Under the pieces are notes generated by a model. The model was not told the origin of the DNA. It did no database searches and was given only the letters and a program-made list of their open reading frames with translations. Both the position numbers and the translations under genes were made by a program. This document shows, one piece after another, positions 7,689 to 17,408 of a DNA stretch of 64,000 nucleotides (positions are counted from its first letter, which is position 1; the number at the start of each line of letters is the position of its first letter). Source of the stretch: CAZHVS01 sp964536015 (GTDB taxonomy: Bacteria; Bacteroidota; Ignavibacteria; Ignavibacteriales; Ignavibacteriaceae); assembly GCA_964536015.1 (NCBI GenBank), contig CAZHVS010000002.1, positions 1 to 64,000 of the forward strand, read 5' to 3'.

Positions 7689-10251
7689 AATTGAAAAACT
7701 TTGGGAGTTAAAGAGGTTCTCACCTAATCCTCAACAGAAGGAAGCAATCCTTCATGATGATGGTCCGCTCTTTCTTTCGGCTGGACCTGGATCTGGTAAG
7801 ACTCGTGTTTTACTGTGGCGAACATTAAACCTTATGGCTTATAAGGGCGTAAAAGCTGAAGAAATTTTCCTGAGTACTTTTACAGAAAAAGCTGCATTCC
7901 AATTGAAAGAAGGTTTGAGAAGCTTATTGGGACTTGTTAGTCAATACTCAAATCAGTCTTATGATCTTTCTAAAATGGCGATTGGAACCGTCCACTCGAT
8001 CTGTAATATCATCATTACTGATAGACGATTTACTGATGGCAATAGAGTTGCACCACCCATTCTAATGGACGAGCTTGCTCAATACTTCCACTTTTATAAT
8101 CGTTTCTTTTGGAATGATATTATTAAAGCTGGTGATTTTGAAAATGAAGAAGAAGCCAATCGAGCAATTAACCAATATCTTGGAGGTTGGAATAGTTCAT
8201 CAAGACATAATGCTGTTACTAATCTCATTGCCCTATTTAACAGATTCTCAGAAGAGTGTTTGAATCCAGCAGAAATTAAATCGAAGGATAAGACTCTCAA
8301 TCAACTTATTAAAATGTATGATTATTATCTTAAGAGTTTGATTATAAGTCCTAGAAATAGGAATGTAGATTTTTCTTTACTTCAGCAACAAGCTCATGAA
8401 ACAATTGAAAAATCTAAAAATGCACACCAACTATTTAAATACGTAATTATTGATGAATATCAGGATACAAATCATATTCAGGAAAAGATTTTCTTTTCAT
8501 TAGCAAAGGGTCATAAAAACATTTGTATAGTAGGGGATGATGATCAGGCTCTTTATCGGTTTAGGGGAGCTACTGTTGAAAATCTGGTTGAATTTGAACA
8601 AAGATGTAAGCAATATCTTGGAATTAAACCTCATAAAATTAACCTGGTAAAAAATTATCGCTCAAGAAAGCAAATCGTTCATCATTACTCAGATTTTATT
8701 GATAGGATTGATTGGAAAAAGGTAAAGCCACAAAAAGGTTTTCATCGAATCATCAAAAAAATAGATCCTCACAATCCAGATCAAAGACCTTCCGTTATTG
8801 TATCGGCAAAAGAAAAACCGGAAGAAGTTTACAAAAAAATTGCTGCCTTAGTTAAAGAACTCAAAGAAAGTGGAAAGGTAGAGGACTATAATCAGATCGC
8901 TTTTCTCTTTCCGGCAATGAAAGGAATTACTAAAGTAACTGGTTTACAGGATGCATTAGAAAACCTTGGAATAAGGGTATATGCACCAAGAGCAGGAAGA
9001 TTTTTGGAGGTTGATGAAGCAAGAAAAGTTTGGGGACTGTTTATCAAAGTTTTCGGTAAACCTGTACTCTCAAGAGGGGTAAGTGGTGGTTTGAGAGATT
9101 TTTTAGGTTGGATTAGAGGTTGTGATGATCAGGCAGACTGGTTACTTTCAGAAGATGAACAGCTAAGAAATTTTGTAAAGGACAAGAAGGAAGAAATCGA
9201 TACCGTTCTCCAGGACTATGAAATATTACTTGGTGTTCTTTCAAGAAAAAAATGGAATTTTGAAGATGATTTTAAGAGAGAAATGTTGAGAGAATTAGTA
9301 AAGCCAACGAATCTTTCAAAGAAGGCAAAAAATAATCTTACTAATAAATTCTTTGAAAATGCAATTGAACGTAGAGAGCGAGAAGGTAATCCATTTCAAT
9401 TAAAATATGTGATCAACCGAGTCACGTCTGTTGATTGGAGTGTACTTGACCTTTTCTATCAGCTTAATGGGTTTGCTCATTTCAGAAAAATGTATGAGAA
9501 AGCCGAAGATGGCTCCGATGAAGGACCTATTTGCAATCTTGGTTTGATTACTCAGTATCTCGCTCGGTATATGGAGCAATATACTCCAATTATAACAGCG
9601 TCATTTCTTTCAGAGAGTAAATTCGTCAATACTTTTTTCACTTCATATACTTATGCTTTATTCAGGTTGGGCGAATCTGAATACGAAGATGCTGACGATC
9701 CATTTCCAAAAGGAAGAGTTCCATTTCTCACAATTCATCAAGCTAAGGGTTTAGAATTTCCCGTTGTAATTATGGGTAGTTTATATAAGATGAAACGAGG
9801 TCCGCAAAAGAATGAAATCATCATTCGTGATTTGTTGAATAAAGAAGGTGAACCACTTGATAGAATGAATGATTTTGATAATATGAGAATGTTCTATGTT
9901 GGTCTTTCACGAGCACAGAATTTACTTGTTTTACCACGTTATAAGGGAACTGCTGCTGCGATTGAACCCTTCAAAGAAATATTCGAAGAAAATACTTTGA
10001 CCAAAATAAAGGATTTCAAAATTAGTTCGCTGCCAAAAGCTAAGCTTGATGATGAAGACCTGGGAAAGAGTTATTCTTATACAGGTGATTATTTGCAATA
10101 CAACAAATGCCCAAGAAACTATATGATCTTTAAGAAATATGGTTTTGTCCCTTCTCGTTCCCAGACGATGTTTTTCGGAAGTCTCGTTCATCAAACAATT
10201 GAGGATTTACATCATTTAATTATTCAGGAAAGAAATAAACAGGTTGCTTAA
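7675..10251 (+). CDS. UvrD/Rep-type superfamily 1 helicase with the first part of a RecB-type nuclease
   Basis: This is an SF1A helicase of about 858 residues. It shows Walker A GPGSGKT (37-43), VIIDEYQD (D260, E261), GDDDQALYRFRGA, a KNYRSR motif, TIHQAKGLEFPVV and VGLSRAQNLLVLP. After residue about 800 it enters the fold of an AddB/Cas4-type nuclease: an isolated CPRNY (C812) and FFGSLVHQTIEDLH (H839). It then stops before the catalytic core, and the rest is in the next gene, joined by a TAATG stop-start. I chose the ATG at 7675. A TTG two codons upstream (7669) is also possible. Together the two proteins resemble a RecBCD/AddAB-like end-processing machine. Confidence 0.88.
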   Translation: MSLPKIEKLWELKRFSPNPQQKEAILHDDGPLFLSAGPGSGKTRVLLWRTLNLMAYKGVKAEEIFLSTFTEKAAFQLKEGLRSLLGLVSQYSNQSYDLSKMAIGTVHSICNIIITDRRFTDGNRVAPPILMDELAQYFHFYNRFFWNDIIKAGDFENEEEANRAINQYLGGWNSSSRHNAVTNLIALFNRFSEECLNPAEIKSKDKTLNQLIKMYDYYLKSLIISPRNRNVDFSLLQQQAHETIEKSKNAHQLFKYVIIDEYQDTNHIQEKIFFSLAKGHKNICIVGDDDQALYRFRGATVENLVEFEQRCKQYLGIKPHKINLVKNYRSRKQIVHHYSDFIDRIDWKKVKPQKGFHRIIKKIDPHNPDQRPSVIVSAKEKPEEVYKKIAALVKELKESGKVEDYNQIAFLFPAMKGITKVTGLQDALENLGIRVYAPRAGRFLEVDEARKVWGLFIKVFGKPVLSRGVSGGLRDFLGWIRGCDDQADWLLSEDEQLRNFVKDKKEEIDTVLQDYEILLGVLSRKKWNFEDDFKREMLRELVKPTNLSKKAKNNLTNKFFENAIERREREGNPFQLKYVINRVTSVDWSVLDLFYQLNGFAHFRKMYEKAEDGSDEGPICNLGLITQYLARYMEQYTPIITASFLSESKFVNTFFTSYTYALFRLGESEYEDADDPFPKGRVPFLTIHQAKGLEFPVVIMGSLYKMKRGPQKNEIIIRDLLNKEGEPLDRMNDFDNMRMFYVGLSRAQNLLVLPRYKGTAAAIEPFKEIFEENTLTKIKDFKISSLPKAKLDDEDLGKSYSYTGDYLQYNKCPRNYMIFKKYGFVPSRSQTMFFGSLVHQTIEDLHHLIIQERNKQVA

Positions 10252-11096
10252 TGACTGACGAAGAAATTGAACAACGTATAGCAGAATATTTTAACGAAAA
10301 CTATGAGTTGCTAAGACTTGAAGGCGGACACGCTCTTACTGATGAAGGTAGGCAAAATGCTTTTAACCAGGTGTTGTATTACTGGAAAAAGTTAAATTCC
10401 ATTGCGAAGAAGGTAACTGATACTGAGGTGAAATTAACTCTACCAGAACAAGTAACACCAAAAGGAAGAAAGTTTTCTATAGAAGGAATTGTTGACATTG
10501 TGCGGGAAGACGATGAAACCTGGATGTATGATATTAAAACTCACGACCCGGATTATGTAAAAACACATAAAGAACTTTATGAAAGACAGTTGAATATTTA
10601 TTCATATATCTGGCAAAATTTAAGAAAGAATGACCTTGACCATACTGCAATTATTGCTACTTCCTTACCTTCACCACTGCGAGCGGCTGTGCTTGACGGA
10701 GATGAAAAGCGTATTGAAATAGAATTAAATAAGTGGCAACCGCTTATTGAAATACCATATAAAGAAGAACATATTAAAGAAACAATTAATGATTTTGCTT
10801 GTGTAGTAGATAAAATTGAAGATAGTGAATTCGGTCCTCCTCCTTTGGAAACATTGCAAGAAAAAATGGAAGGCTCCAACACACGTTTTGCAACCAGAGT
10901 CTGTCGAAACTGTGATGCAAGATTTTCCTGCTCTGCTTTTAGAGAGTATGTTCACTCAATGGGGGCTAAATCATATTCTCAATTTAAAAAGTATTTTGAA
11001 GATTTGGGAGATGATGTTGACACTGAAGAATGGAAAGGAGCTAACCTGAATGTGGATATAATTGAAAATATTGTTAGAAATTTAGCCGAAGAGTAA
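10251..11096 (+). CDS. PD-(D/E)XK nuclease of the RecB/AddB/Cas4 type with cysteines for an Fe-S cluster
   Basis: The nuclease core is clear: GIVDIV (D82), YDIKTH (D94-x-K96) and RQLNIYSY (Q113), the order typical of RecB-family nucleases. Near the end CRNCDARFSC gives C218, C221 and C227, the C-x2-C-x5-C triplet that holds an iron-sulphur cluster in AddB and Cas4. Those enzymes need a fourth cysteine upstream of the core. Here the only good candidate is C812 of the helicase encoded just before. The ATG shares one base with the helicase stop (TAATG). I infer that the two chains assemble into one helicase-nuclease with a cluster bridging the subunits. Confidence 0.82.
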   Translation: MTDEEIEQRIAEYFNENYELLRLEGGHALTDEGRQNAFNQVLYYWKKLNSIAKKVTDTEVKLTLPEQVTPKGRKFSIEGIVDIVREDDETWMYDIKTHDPDYVKTHKELYERQLNIYSYIWQNLRKNDLDHTAIIATSLPSPLRAAVLDGDEKRIEIELNKWQPLIEIPYKEEHIKETINDFACVVDKIEDSEFGPPPLETLQEKMEGSNTRFATRVCRNCDARFSCSAFREYVHSMGAKSYSQFKKYFEDLGDDVDTEEWKGANLNVDIIENIVRNLAEE

Positions 11097-11130
11097 TAAA
11101 TTAAGTAATTAAAATTTTGGGATAAATACT

Positions 11131-13005
11131 ATGCCAATTGAAAAATTAAGACCATCTTTTTCTTTTGATGAAGAACGAATAAAACAATTAAAACAAATTG
11201 CTCCTGAAGCTTTTGCCGATAACCAAATAAACTGGGAGGTGCTGAAGGAAGCTTTAGGTAATTATCTTGAAGAAGATGAAGGTGATGTTGAACATTTTGG
11301 ACTTTTCTGGCCTGGTAAAAGAGAAGCAAGAAGAATTGCCTCTATTCCCAGCAAAGGAACTCTTGTTCCATGTCCAGGTGAAGGAATTGATGAAGAGAAT
11401 ACACGGAACATTTTTATAGAAGGCGAAAACCTTGAAGTGCTTAAGATACTGCAAAAAAGTTACGCCGGCAGAATAAAAATGATTTATATTGACCCACCTT
11501 ACAATACTGGTAACGACTTTATCTACGACGATAACTTTACAGAACCACTTGAAGAATATTTACGCCGCATAGGGCAAATTGATGAAGAAGGAAAACCACT
11601 GACCACAAATAAAAAATCAGATGGAAGATTTCACTCAAAATGGTTGAGTATGATGTATCCGAGACTCAAACTTGCAAGAAATTTATTACGTGATGATGGA
11701 GTGATCTTTATCAGTATTGACGATAATGAGGCTTATCACCTTAGAAGTATTATGGATGAGCTATTTGGTCCAGAGAATTTCATAGGTGTTATTAAACGAA
11801 GAGCTGCGAGGAAAACTGCACACCTAAGTAAAACTATGTCTGATATGTGTGACTATATAGTAATATATAGTAAGCTTTATTTGGATGAACCCTTAAGTGT
11901 TGAAAAAGCTTCCGATTTAACTCGGCCAGTATTTAACGCAGGAAACAAAGTTACTTCTCGGTTAATACCTAAAGGAACCATTGCCAAGTGTAAAAACGGA
12001 AAGTATGTTAAAGGAAAATATGCAGCAAGGTCACTTGAATTTAAATTAATGAGTGACTTAGAAATTGAGAATAATAAAACCAAGAATGAGGTGGAAGTTT
12101 TTGGACCATGGAGGGTTAACCAGGAATTATTAAATCAAACTGTTTATGTTACTCAAAATTTTGGTTTTAGAAGATTTGTTACAGAAGAGGAACTTGAGAC
12201 AGCAAAAGCTATGAATGATCTTCTAGATGATTCTCAATATTATAATGAATTAGGTAGTGAAGATTTGGAGGAGCTGTTCGGAATAAAAAACTTATTTAAT
12301 AATCCTAAACCAAAAAAACTTATTGAATACTTAATTAAAGCCTGTGATTCGGATAAAACATTGGATGATTTTATCATTCTAGATTTTTTTGCCGGTACTG
12401 GAACTACAGCACATTCATTATATGAATACTTAACCGAAGACGATAGAAAAAAACAGTTTCTATTGGTTCAGATGGCTGAGTTGACAGATTCTGATTCTGT
12501 TGCCTATAAAAATGGGTTTAAGAATATTGCCCAGATTACTGAAAAGAGAATTAAACTTGCATCTAAATTAGTTTCTAAGAAACGCAACTCATTGATCGAT
12601 TTTGGCTTGAAAAAATTTCGATTAAATAATTCAAATCTTAGACTTTGGAAAGACTACAAAGGAGATAATCTAGAAGAAGTTATAACGCTATTCGATGATG
12701 TATCATCAGCCTTAGTAGAATCTTGGGAAGAAAAGAATTTAATAACTGAAATCCTATTAATTGAAGGTTTTCCCCTTGATAGTAAAATTGAAGAAATAAA
12801 AGAATACAAGAAAAACAAAGTTCAAAAAGTAACTTCAGATTTTTGTGAACATAAACTTCTCATTTGCCTCGATAAAAAAGTTCACTCAGAAACAATTAAA
12901 AATTTACAACTTGGAGATACTGATATTTTCATCTGCCTCGATAATGCAATTACAGATGAAGAAAAAGTAACGCTTGCTGATAAGGGATTGATAAAAACTA
13001 TATGA
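11131..13005 (+). CDS. type III restriction-modification methyltransferase (Mod) subunit
   Basis: This is a 624-residue adenine-type DNA methyltransferase with beta-group motif order. DPPYNTG (121-127) comes first, and the cofactor-binding FFAGTGTT (419-426) comes near residue 420. The long segment between them (about 200-400) is the expected target-recognition domain. Its length and architecture match Mod subunits of type III systems, which both recognise the site and protect the host by modifying one strand. It follows the nuclease gene by 34 bp and overlaps the next gene by ATGA. The res-like gene lies one gene further on. Confidence 0.88.
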   Translation: MPIEKLRPSFSFDEERIKQLKQIAPEAFADNQINWEVLKEALGNYLEEDEGDVEHFGLFWPGKREARRIASIPSKGTLVPCPGEGIDEENTRNIFIEGENLEVLKILQKSYAGRIKMIYIDPPYNTGNDFIYDDNFTEPLEEYLRRIGQIDEEGKPLTTNKKSDGRFHSKWLSMMYPRLKLARNLLRDDGVIFISIDDNEAYHLRSIMDELFGPENFIGVIKRRAARKTAHLSKTMSDMCDYIVIYSKLYLDEPLSVEKASDLTRPVFNAGNKVTSRLIPKGTIAKCKNGKYVKGKYAARSLEFKLMSDLEIENNKTKNEVEVFGPWRVNQELLNQTVYVTQNFGFRRFVTEEELETAKAMNDLLDDSQYYNELGSEDLEELFGIKNLFNNPKPKKLIEYLIKACDSDKTLDDFIILDFFAGTGTTAHSLYEYLTEDDRKKQFLLVQMAELTDSDSVAYKNGFKNIAQITEKRIKLASKLVSKKRNSLIDFGLKKFRLNNSNLRLWKDYKGDNLEEVITLFDDVSSALVESWEEKNLITEILLIEGFPLDSKIEEIKEYKKNKVQKVTSDFCEHKLLICLDKKVHSETIKNLQLGDTDIFICLDNAITDEEKVTLADKGLIKTI

Positions 13006-14330
13006 GTAAACATAGACTGAAAGAAGACGAAACAACGGAATTCAAAAAGTCGACTTCACTTATTAAAGAAGCTCTTATCTCAATATCTGCTATTCTGAAT
13101 AAGCACGGCAAAGGAACTCTTTATTTTGGGATTCGGGAAAGTGGTGAACCGGTTAAAAACACAATATCCGCAAAAACTTTAAGAGAAATTGCCGGTTCAA
13201 TAACTGCAAAAATTGAACCCCGTATTTATCCAAAGATCAGCCCATCCAAAGTTGATGATGTTGAAGTAATTAAAGTTGAGTTTGAAGGAATTCAATCACC
13301 ATATTCTGCTGAGGGAAGATATTATATTCGTGTTGCAGACGAAGATCAGTTAATGAACGCACAGCAATTAGCTGCGTTATTCGAAAATCGAAAATCACTT
13401 CGCTGGGATACGATTATAAATGAAAATGCAAGTATTAAAGATTTAAGTCTAGAAAAATTAGGAGAATTCTCTAAGCTTGCTTCAATTAAAATGAGTGACA
13501 CTAAAGATACGTTAGAATCGTTGGGACTTTTTAAGCACGGTAAACTCTTAAATGCCGCATTATCACTTTTTAGCAAAACCCCATCTAAGTTTTTCTCCAA
13601 TCTAAAATTAATGTGTTCCGTTTTTGCAACTACCACAACTTCAACTATACTGGATCAAAAAGAATTTGAAGGCGATCTTCTTTACCTTATCAATGAAGCC
13701 GAGAAATACATTCTTAAAAACATCCACATCGGTATGGAGTTAAATGGTCTTTACAGAAAAGATTTGCCTGAAATAAACAGTGAGGCTATAAGGGAAGTTA
13801 TAATAAATGCTTTTCTGCACAGGGATTATTTTGATCCTGATTTTGTCTCACTAAATATTTTCAAAGACCGTATTGAAATCAGAAATCCCGGTACCTTGTT
13901 TGGCGGATTAAGTATAAATGATATTGTTACACGAAATATTTCACGAAGAAGAAATGAATTATTAGCCGATCTCTTAAGTCGCGCACATTACGTTGAAAGA
14001 AAAGGAAGGGGAATTGCATTAATAAAAGAGAAAGAGCCTGAAGCAAAATTTGAAGAAATTGGTGGTTTATTTATTGCAACATTAAAACGGAGTAATTATA
14101 AAATTTCCGCTGAGTTGGTAGAAAGGTTGGTAGATGGGTTGGTAGAAAATCAGAAGAAAATTGTGCAGCTAATTCATCAGAATCCTAAAATTTCTAAAAG
14201 AGAATTACATGAGTTGATTGGTATTTCTACTACTGCAATTGATAAAAACATTGAAAAATTAAAGAATTCAGGCATTTTAAAGAGAATTGGACCTGCAAAA
14301 GGTGGTAAATGGGAGATAATTCAAGAGTAA
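13002..14330 (+). CDS. AlbA/Schlafen-like ATP-binding regulator with winged helix
   Basis: The 442-residue protein begins with an AlbA_2/Schlafen-type domain (ETTEFKKS, then GKGTLYFGIRESG). It continues with the REVIINAFLHRDYF and RIEIRNPG motifs of the COG2865 ATP-dependent regulator family, and ends with a winged-helix region (SKRELHELIGISTTAIDKNI). Between the last two parts is a 4-residue repeat (LVER-LVDG-LVEN) from a 12-bp DNA repeat. Family members are described as transcriptional regulators or defence-associated ATP-binding proteins. It sits between Mod and Res, overlapping Mod by ATGA, which is not part of a minimal type III system. It is a good candidate for the operon's own regulator. 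Confidence 0.78.
   Translation: MSKHRLKEDETTEFKKSTSLIKEALISISAILNKHGKGTLYFGIRESGEPVKNTISAKTLREIAGSITAKIEPRIYPKISPSKVDDVEVIKVEFEGIQSPYSAEGRYYIRVADEDQLMNAQQLAALFENRKSLRWDTIINENASIKDLSLEKLGEFSKLASIKMSDTKDTLESLGLFKHGKLLNAALSLFSKTPSKFFSNLKLMCSVFATTTTSTILDQKEFEGDLLYLINEAEKYILKNIHIGMELNGLYRKDLPEINSEAIREVIINAFLHRDYFDPDFVSLNIFKDRIEIRNPGTLFGGLSINDIVTRNISRRRNELLADLLSRAHYVERKGRGIALIKEKEPEAKFEEIGGLFIATLKRSNYKISAELVERLVDGLVENQKKIVQLIHQNPKISKRELHELIGISTTAIDKNIEKLKNSGILKRIGPAKGGKWEIIQE
14114..14146 (+). repeat. three tandem GTTGGTAGA repeats, 12-bp period, inside the AlbA-like gene
   Basis: GTTGGTAGA occurs at 14114-14122, 14126-14134 and 14138-14146, exactly 12 bp apart. It is translated as a repeating L-V-x-x unit in the linker before the winged helix. 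A period that is a multiple of three keeps the reading frame if copies are gained or lost, so linker length could vary between strains. Confidence 0.8.
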
Positions 14331-14388
14331 TGGTTTTCCGGATAATTAAATTTAACAATCCGGTGGGTTGGTGTAAAACAATAAAAAG

Positions 14389-14407
14389 GTTGGTAGAAAA
14401 ACAGGAG
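14389..14407 (+). repeat. non-coding echo of the GTTGGTAGA repeat just before res
   Basis: GTTGGTAGAAAAACAGGAG lies in the 81-bp gap before the Res gene. It matches the coding copy at 14138-14156 at 17 of 19 positions, and a second partial copy GTTGGTG starts at 14367. The AGGAG at its end is the ribosome-binding site for the ATG at 14412. It may be a leftover of duplication or gene shortening, or a second protein- or RNA-level signal. I cannot distinguish these. Confidence 0.6.
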
Positions 14408-14411
14408 ACAG

Positions 14412-17408
14412 ATGTCTAAACTTAAACTAAAATTTGATCCTAACCAGGAGCATCAGAGAATTGCCATTGAAAGTGTTGTAAATCTCTTCAAAGGTTTACC
14501 ACCATACCAAACATCTTTTCAACTTGGTGATGAAACGATTGCAAATCTTCCACCCTACAATGACTTAGATGAGGAATGGCTGTTAGGAAATCTTCAGGAA
14601 GTTCAGAAAGAAAACTCGAGATATTGTCAGGGACTTGATCAAAAACTATCTTTAGATATAGAACAAGGATTAGTGCTCGAAGGAATCGGTCACGAAACCT
14701 GGCGTTTTCCATCTTTCACAATCGAGATGGAAACAGGCACTGGTAAAACCTACGTTTATTTGCGAACAATCTTTGAATTGAGAAAAAAGTATGGATTCGG
14801 AAAGTTTATAATAATTGTTCCCAGTATTGCAATCTATGAAGGAACAATAAAGAATTTCCAAATTACAAAAGAGCACTTCAGAGCACTTTACGGAAATGAA
14901 ACTGTAAATGTAATTGAGTATGAAGGGCAGCAAATAAGTAAGTTAAGACACTTTGCCAGCTCCAGCGCTCTCGAAATTCTGATAATGACTATTGATTCAT
15001 TCAATAAAGAATCAAATGTGATTTATAAGGCCACAGAAAAATTACCTGGCGAAAAGCTACCTTACCAATATATACAGGAAACAAAGCCAATTTTAATTCT
15101 TGATGAAGCACAAAACTATACTTCTGAAAGAGCTAAGCAGGCACTGCGAACATTACATCCATTATTTGCCCTAAGATATTCTGCAACTCCAAAGGAAAAA
15201 CCAAATTTAATTTACAGACTTAGCCCTGTTGATGCATTCAAGATGAATCTTGTAAAGAAAATTGAAGTATATGGAGTAACAGAAAAGGAGAATGTAAATC
15301 AACTTAGTCTTTCACTCGAGAAAATTTACGGATATGGACCAAAAGCAGCAATCAAAGCTCCCGTCATCAAAGGTGGAATAAAAAGAGAAGAATCACTTAC
15401 CTTACAAAAAGGTGATGACCTCTATCAAAAGACTGGAAATGAAGCTTTTCAAAATATTAAAGTTGACGAAATAAATTCAGCTTTAGGAATCGTGGTTTTT
15501 ACAGACAATACCCGATTATCTGTAAACGATATAACTGGTTTAACTAATTCGAAGCAGGATATTTTCAGAGTTCAAATTGAAGAGACAGTCAAACGACATT
15601 TAAGAAAGCAAGCTGAACTAAGAAAAAAAGGGATAAAAGTTCTTTCACTTTTCTTCATTGATCGTGTTGCAAACTACACTGATGAAGATGCCATCATTCC
15701 AAAAATCTTTGATGTTGCATTCGATAAGTTCAAGAATGATTATAAAGAATTCGAAAAACTTAATGGACTTGATGTAAGAGAAGCATACTTTGCACAAAAA
15801 AAGAATAGACAAGGAGGCATCGATTATATAGATACAAAAGAAGAGGAAGGTAGAAAGACAAAAGAGGAAAAAGAAGCTGAAAAAATAGCTTATGAACTTA
15901 TTATGAAGGACAAGGAAAAACTTCTTTCATTCGATGAAAAGGTTTGTTTCATCTTTGCTCACTCAGCTTTAAAAGAGGGATGGGATAATCCAAACGTATT
16001 CCAGATCTGCACGCTTCGTGATACTCAGTCTGAAATGAGAAAACGTCAGGAGATCGGAAGAGGATTAAGATTAGCTGTAAACCAGGAAGGCGAACGAGTA
16101 ACCGATGAAGGAGTAAACATTTTAACCGTGGTTGCAAATGAGAGTTATGAAGATTTCGTAAATGGATTACAGAATGAATATATCGAAGATGGTGATATTG
16201 CTCCACAAAAGCCTTCCAATGCAAAGCGGGATGATGCAAAAAGAAATAATAAGATTTATAAGAGTAAGGACTTCAAAGAATTCTGGGAAAAACTCAATAG
16301 AAAAACCGATTATAAAATAAAAGTTGAGACTGATAAGTTAGTTGATGAATGTGTGGCTCTATTGAATAAGGAAATTTTCCCTGAACCACAAGTAACTGTT
16401 ACAAAGGGAAAATTTGTTATAACTACTTTTAAATTAACTCTGGTGAAATTATTCGATGATAAAGCAAGACTACAAATTGATATTGAAGACACTGAAAACA
16501 GAAAAGAATCAATTGAAAGGAATTTTGAGAAAGGAACTGCCCTCGACAGAATATTTAAGAATGAGGATCTGAAACCATATCGAATCCTCGAAATTCATAA
16601 TACAAAAGGTGATAAGAGAATAGTTTTTGATAATGGAGAATTTTTAGCGCTAAACCAGACAACAGAAATTGTAAGTAAAAGCGGACAACAGGTTGATGAA
16701 AGACTATATCAGGAAAAAACAACAACCTATCCTGTATTCAATATTATTGAAAGAGTTGTTAAAGAGACAGATCTAACGCGTTCAACGGTTATAAAGATAT
16801 TTAAAGGAATGAGTGATGAAAAGAAGAAATATGTTTTTAAGAATCCGGAAGGTTTTACGAATGTATTCATTACTTCAATCAAAAACACTTTAGCTCAACA
16901 TATCGCAGATAGAATTGAATATGAAATTATGAACGATTCTCAAGTTTATGAGATTGAAGAAATCTTCCCTGATAGGAAAAGGTATCCACAAAGAGAATTA
17001 CTCGACGGAAATAAAACCTCCCTTTATGATCAAATCCAGTTTGATTCAGATGTCGAGAAGAGATTTGTAGAGAATTATTTGAATGAAGATGATAAAATTC
17101 TCTTCTTCTTCAAATTCCCAAATAAATTTAAGATCAATCTTCCCAAAATTATCGGTAACTACAATCCAGATTGGGGAATTGTCAGAATGAGTGAAGATGG
17201 CAAGTACAAACTTGAGCTTGTTAGAGAAACGAAAGGTGGCAGAGACTTAGCTTTGTTGAGATTTTCAAATGAAAAAAGAAAAGTACTCTGTGCAAAAAAA
17301 CATTTTACAAAATTGAAAATAGATTATCGTCACGTTGACGACAGGACTCCCAATTGGTGGGAGAGTGAGAGAGAAATAAAACAGTTAAAGATTACAGAAG
17401 ATGAATAA
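14412..17408 (+). CDS. type III restriction endonuclease (Res) subunit
   Basis: This 998-residue SF2 translocase-nuclease shows Walker A METGTGKT (106-113), DEAQ (231-234), RYSATP, and the late helicase motif HSALKEGWDNPNVFQICTL followed by RQEIGRGLRL. The C-terminal endonuclease is intact: NPDWG (D920) and RETKG (E939-x-K941) give a PD-ExK site. Length and motif order fit Res of type III systems, which translocate or slide after Mod binds an unmethylated site and then cut. A good AGGAG lies 4 bp before the ATG. Mod and Res are separated by the AlbA-like gene, and the stop overlaps the DUF1643 gene by 8 bp. Confidence 0.88.
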   Translation: MSKLKLKFDPNQEHQRIAIESVVNLFKGLPPYQTSFQLGDETIANLPPYNDLDEEWLLGNLQEVQKENSRYCQGLDQKLSLDIEQGLVLEGIGHETWRFPSFTIEMETGTGKTYVYLRTIFELRKKYGFGKFIIIVPSIAIYEGTIKNFQITKEHFRALYGNETVNVIEYEGQQISKLRHFASSSALEILIMTIDSFNKESNVIYKATEKLPGEKLPYQYIQETKPILILDEAQNYTSERAKQALRTLHPLFALRYSATPKEKPNLIYRLSPVDAFKMNLVKKIEVYGVTEKENVNQLSLSLEKIYGYGPKAAIKAPVIKGGIKREESLTLQKGDDLYQKTGNEAFQNIKVDEINSALGIVVFTDNTRLSVNDITGLTNSKQDIFRVQIEETVKRHLRKQAELRKKGIKVLSLFFIDRVANYTDEDAIIPKIFDVAFDKFKNDYKEFEKLNGLDVREAYFAQKKNRQGGIDYIDTKEEEGRKTKEEKEAEKIAYELIMKDKEKLLSFDEKVCFIFAHSALKEGWDNPNVFQICTLRDTQSEMRKRQEIGRGLRLAVNQEGERVTDEGVNILTVVANESYEDFVNGLQNEYIEDGDIAPQKPSNAKRDDAKRNNKIYKSKDFKEFWEKLNRKTDYKIKVETDKLVDECVALLNKEIFPEPQVTVTKGKFVITTFKLTLVKLFDDKARLQIDIEDTENRKESIERNFEKGTALDRIFKNEDLKPYRILEIHNTKGDKRIVFDNGEFLALNQTTEIVSKSGQQVDERLYQEKTTTYPVFNIIERVVKETDLTRSTVIKIFKGMSDEKKKYVFKNPEGFTNVFITSIKNTLAQHIADRIEYEIMNDSQVYEIEEIFPDRKRYPQRELLDGNKTSLYDQIQFDSDVEKRFVENYLNEDDKILFFFKFPNKFKINLPKIIGNYNPDWGIVRMSEDGKYKLELVRETKGGRDLALLRFSNEKRKVLCAKKHFTKLKIDYRHVDDRTPNWWESEREIKQLKITEDE

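Noticed and set aside
10230..10260. Programmed -1 ribosomal frameshift joining the helicase and nuclease genes
   Set aside because: The frame difference fits, but no slippery heptamer of the X-XXY-YYZ kind is present before the stop. A plain TAATG stop-restart explains the layout.
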